A stretch of 5,915 nt of DNA from assembly GCA_011049385.1 (NCBI GenBank), contig DSBX01000322.1, positions 1 to 5,915 of the forward strand. Reading direction: 5' to 3'. The DNA comes from Caldifarciminota bacterium. GTDB lineage: Bacteria > Hydrothermota > Tepidihabitantia > Tepidihabitantales > Tepidihabitantaceae. The position numbers and the translations under genes were made by a program. Positions 5,446 to 5,915 of this stretch are shown here, piece by piece; position 1 is the first letter of the stretch, and each line of letters starts with the position of its first letter. Below the pieces are notes generated by a model. It was not told the origin of the DNA, ran no database searches, and saw only the letters and a list, made by a program, of their open reading frames with translations.

Positions 5446-5915
5446 GTGGTGACGATGCCGCCAGCACAGTCCCGGCAGGAGCGGGCCTTCGCCGAGGTTG
5501 AGGCCCTGCTCGCACACAGCTCGCGGCGCTACCCGGAGAGCCTGCCCGCCTTTCATCCCGAACGGCTGATTCCCCGCCGCCCGGAAGGCGACGGCGGCAC
5601 CCTGCCGGCCTGGAGCGACATCTCCGGCGCCGGGCTGGACAGCGCCGTCCACCGCCTGCGCCGGGTCGCGCAGGACCAGGCCCGCGCCGCGCTGGTCAGC
5701 GAGCACCTCGGGGAGATGATTCTCAGCCCGGCCGAGCGGGAGCGGCTCATCACCCGCGCGCTCGGCATCCTGCCCGGCAGTGAGGAGGAGCTGTTCGGCG
5801 AACTGCTGTCCGAGCCCGCGCTCGCGCCCGGCCGCCTCGCCGAACCCGCGGCCCTGCTCGAGGCCTGCGAGGCCCTGGGCCGGCATTACCGCCCCGCCTC
5901 CGCGCTGGCCTACAC
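5446..5915 (+). CDS. Unrecognised protein, 3' end beyond the window
   Basis: An open + strand frame runs to the right edge with no stop and has the same strong third-position G/C bias as the identified genes. Possible starts are GTG 5446, GTG 5449 and ATG 5455 (protein beginning MPPAQSRQERAF). An in-frame TAG at 5437-5439 excludes anything earlier. The GTG at 5446 is preferred here because it lies 8 bases after a -10-like box; ATG 5455 has only a poorly placed GGTGA. The visible 156 residues are rich in Ala, Leu, Glu and Arg and look mainly helical, with amphipathic stretches such as AFAEVEALLAHSS and SEEELFGELL. No signal peptide, membrane segment or catalytic motif is visible in this portion. 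I do not recognise the family and assign no function. It is probably transcribed separately from accC. Confidence 0.7.
   Translation, partial: MVTMPPAQSRQERAFAEVEALLAHSSRRYPESLPAFHPERLIPRRPEGDGGTLPAWSDISGAGLDSAVHRLRRVAQDQARAALVSEHLGEMILSPAERERLITRALGILPGSEEELFGELLSEPALAPGRLAEPAALLEACEALGRHYRPASALAY

Noticed and set aside
3971..5515. Two back-to-back minus-strand frames opposite accC
   Set aside because: Both are antisense to a full-length AccC with all catalytic residues. They are rich in Ala, Gly, Val, Asp and Arg, as expected of GC-skewed shadows.
5443..5886. Minus-strand open frame (147 residues) at the right edge
   Set aside because: The + strand frame here is open to the edge, has the expected codon bias and is preceded by a promoter-like element. 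The minus frame looks like its shadow.

Overview
This window is very GC-rich bacterial chromosome. Its six protein genes all lie on the + strand and share strong third-position G/C bias. Five are complete and the sixth runs off the right edge. The source lineage cannot be fixed from the sequence alone. The order M24 peptidase, efp, accC, the bacterial-type EF-P and UGA used as a normal stop indicate an ordinary-code bacterium. Probable leaderless promoters hint at a lineage that tolerates leaderless mRNA, as Deinococcus-Thermus and Actinobacteria do, but this is not an identification.

Layout. Bases 1-174 are non-coding and less GC-rich. They hold an 18-bp direct repeat (50-67 and 76-93), resembling paired protein-binding sites or the end of a mobile element, and a near-consensus sigma70-type promoter (119-146). 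That promoter leads into a two-gene unit: a tandem-GNAT acetyltransferase (175-1107) and, after only 9 bases and in the same reading frame, a soluble PAS-domain histidine kinase (1117-2292).

A second strong promoter (2289-2317) overlaps the kinase stop codon. It places the predicted transcript start almost exactly on the ATG of the next gene, so the mRNA is probably leaderless. It drives a tightly coupled housekeeping unit: an M24 Xaa-Pro peptidase/prolidase (2326-3435), translation elongation factor P (3432-3989, 4-base overlap) and the acetyl-CoA carboxylase biotin carboxylase subunit AccC (3989-5341, 1-base overlap). The common order in other bacteria has accB between efp and accC; here accB is absent from that position. 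The intergenic stretch 5342-5445 carries two hairpins and a third promoter-like element with the same 8-base spacing from -10 box to start codon as the peptidase gene. The last gene (5446 to the edge) is unrecognised.

No complete new multi-gene system is visible. The most notable observation is the EF-P. Its loop that reaches the ribosomal peptidyl-transferase centre lacks the usual PGKG or SGRN-type tip and has Gln at the position normally occupied by a modified Lys or Arg. Other points of interest are the probable leaderless promoters, a repeat-derived insertion in the peptidase, the same-frame acetyltransferase/kinase pair separated by one UGA, and the upstream direct repeat.
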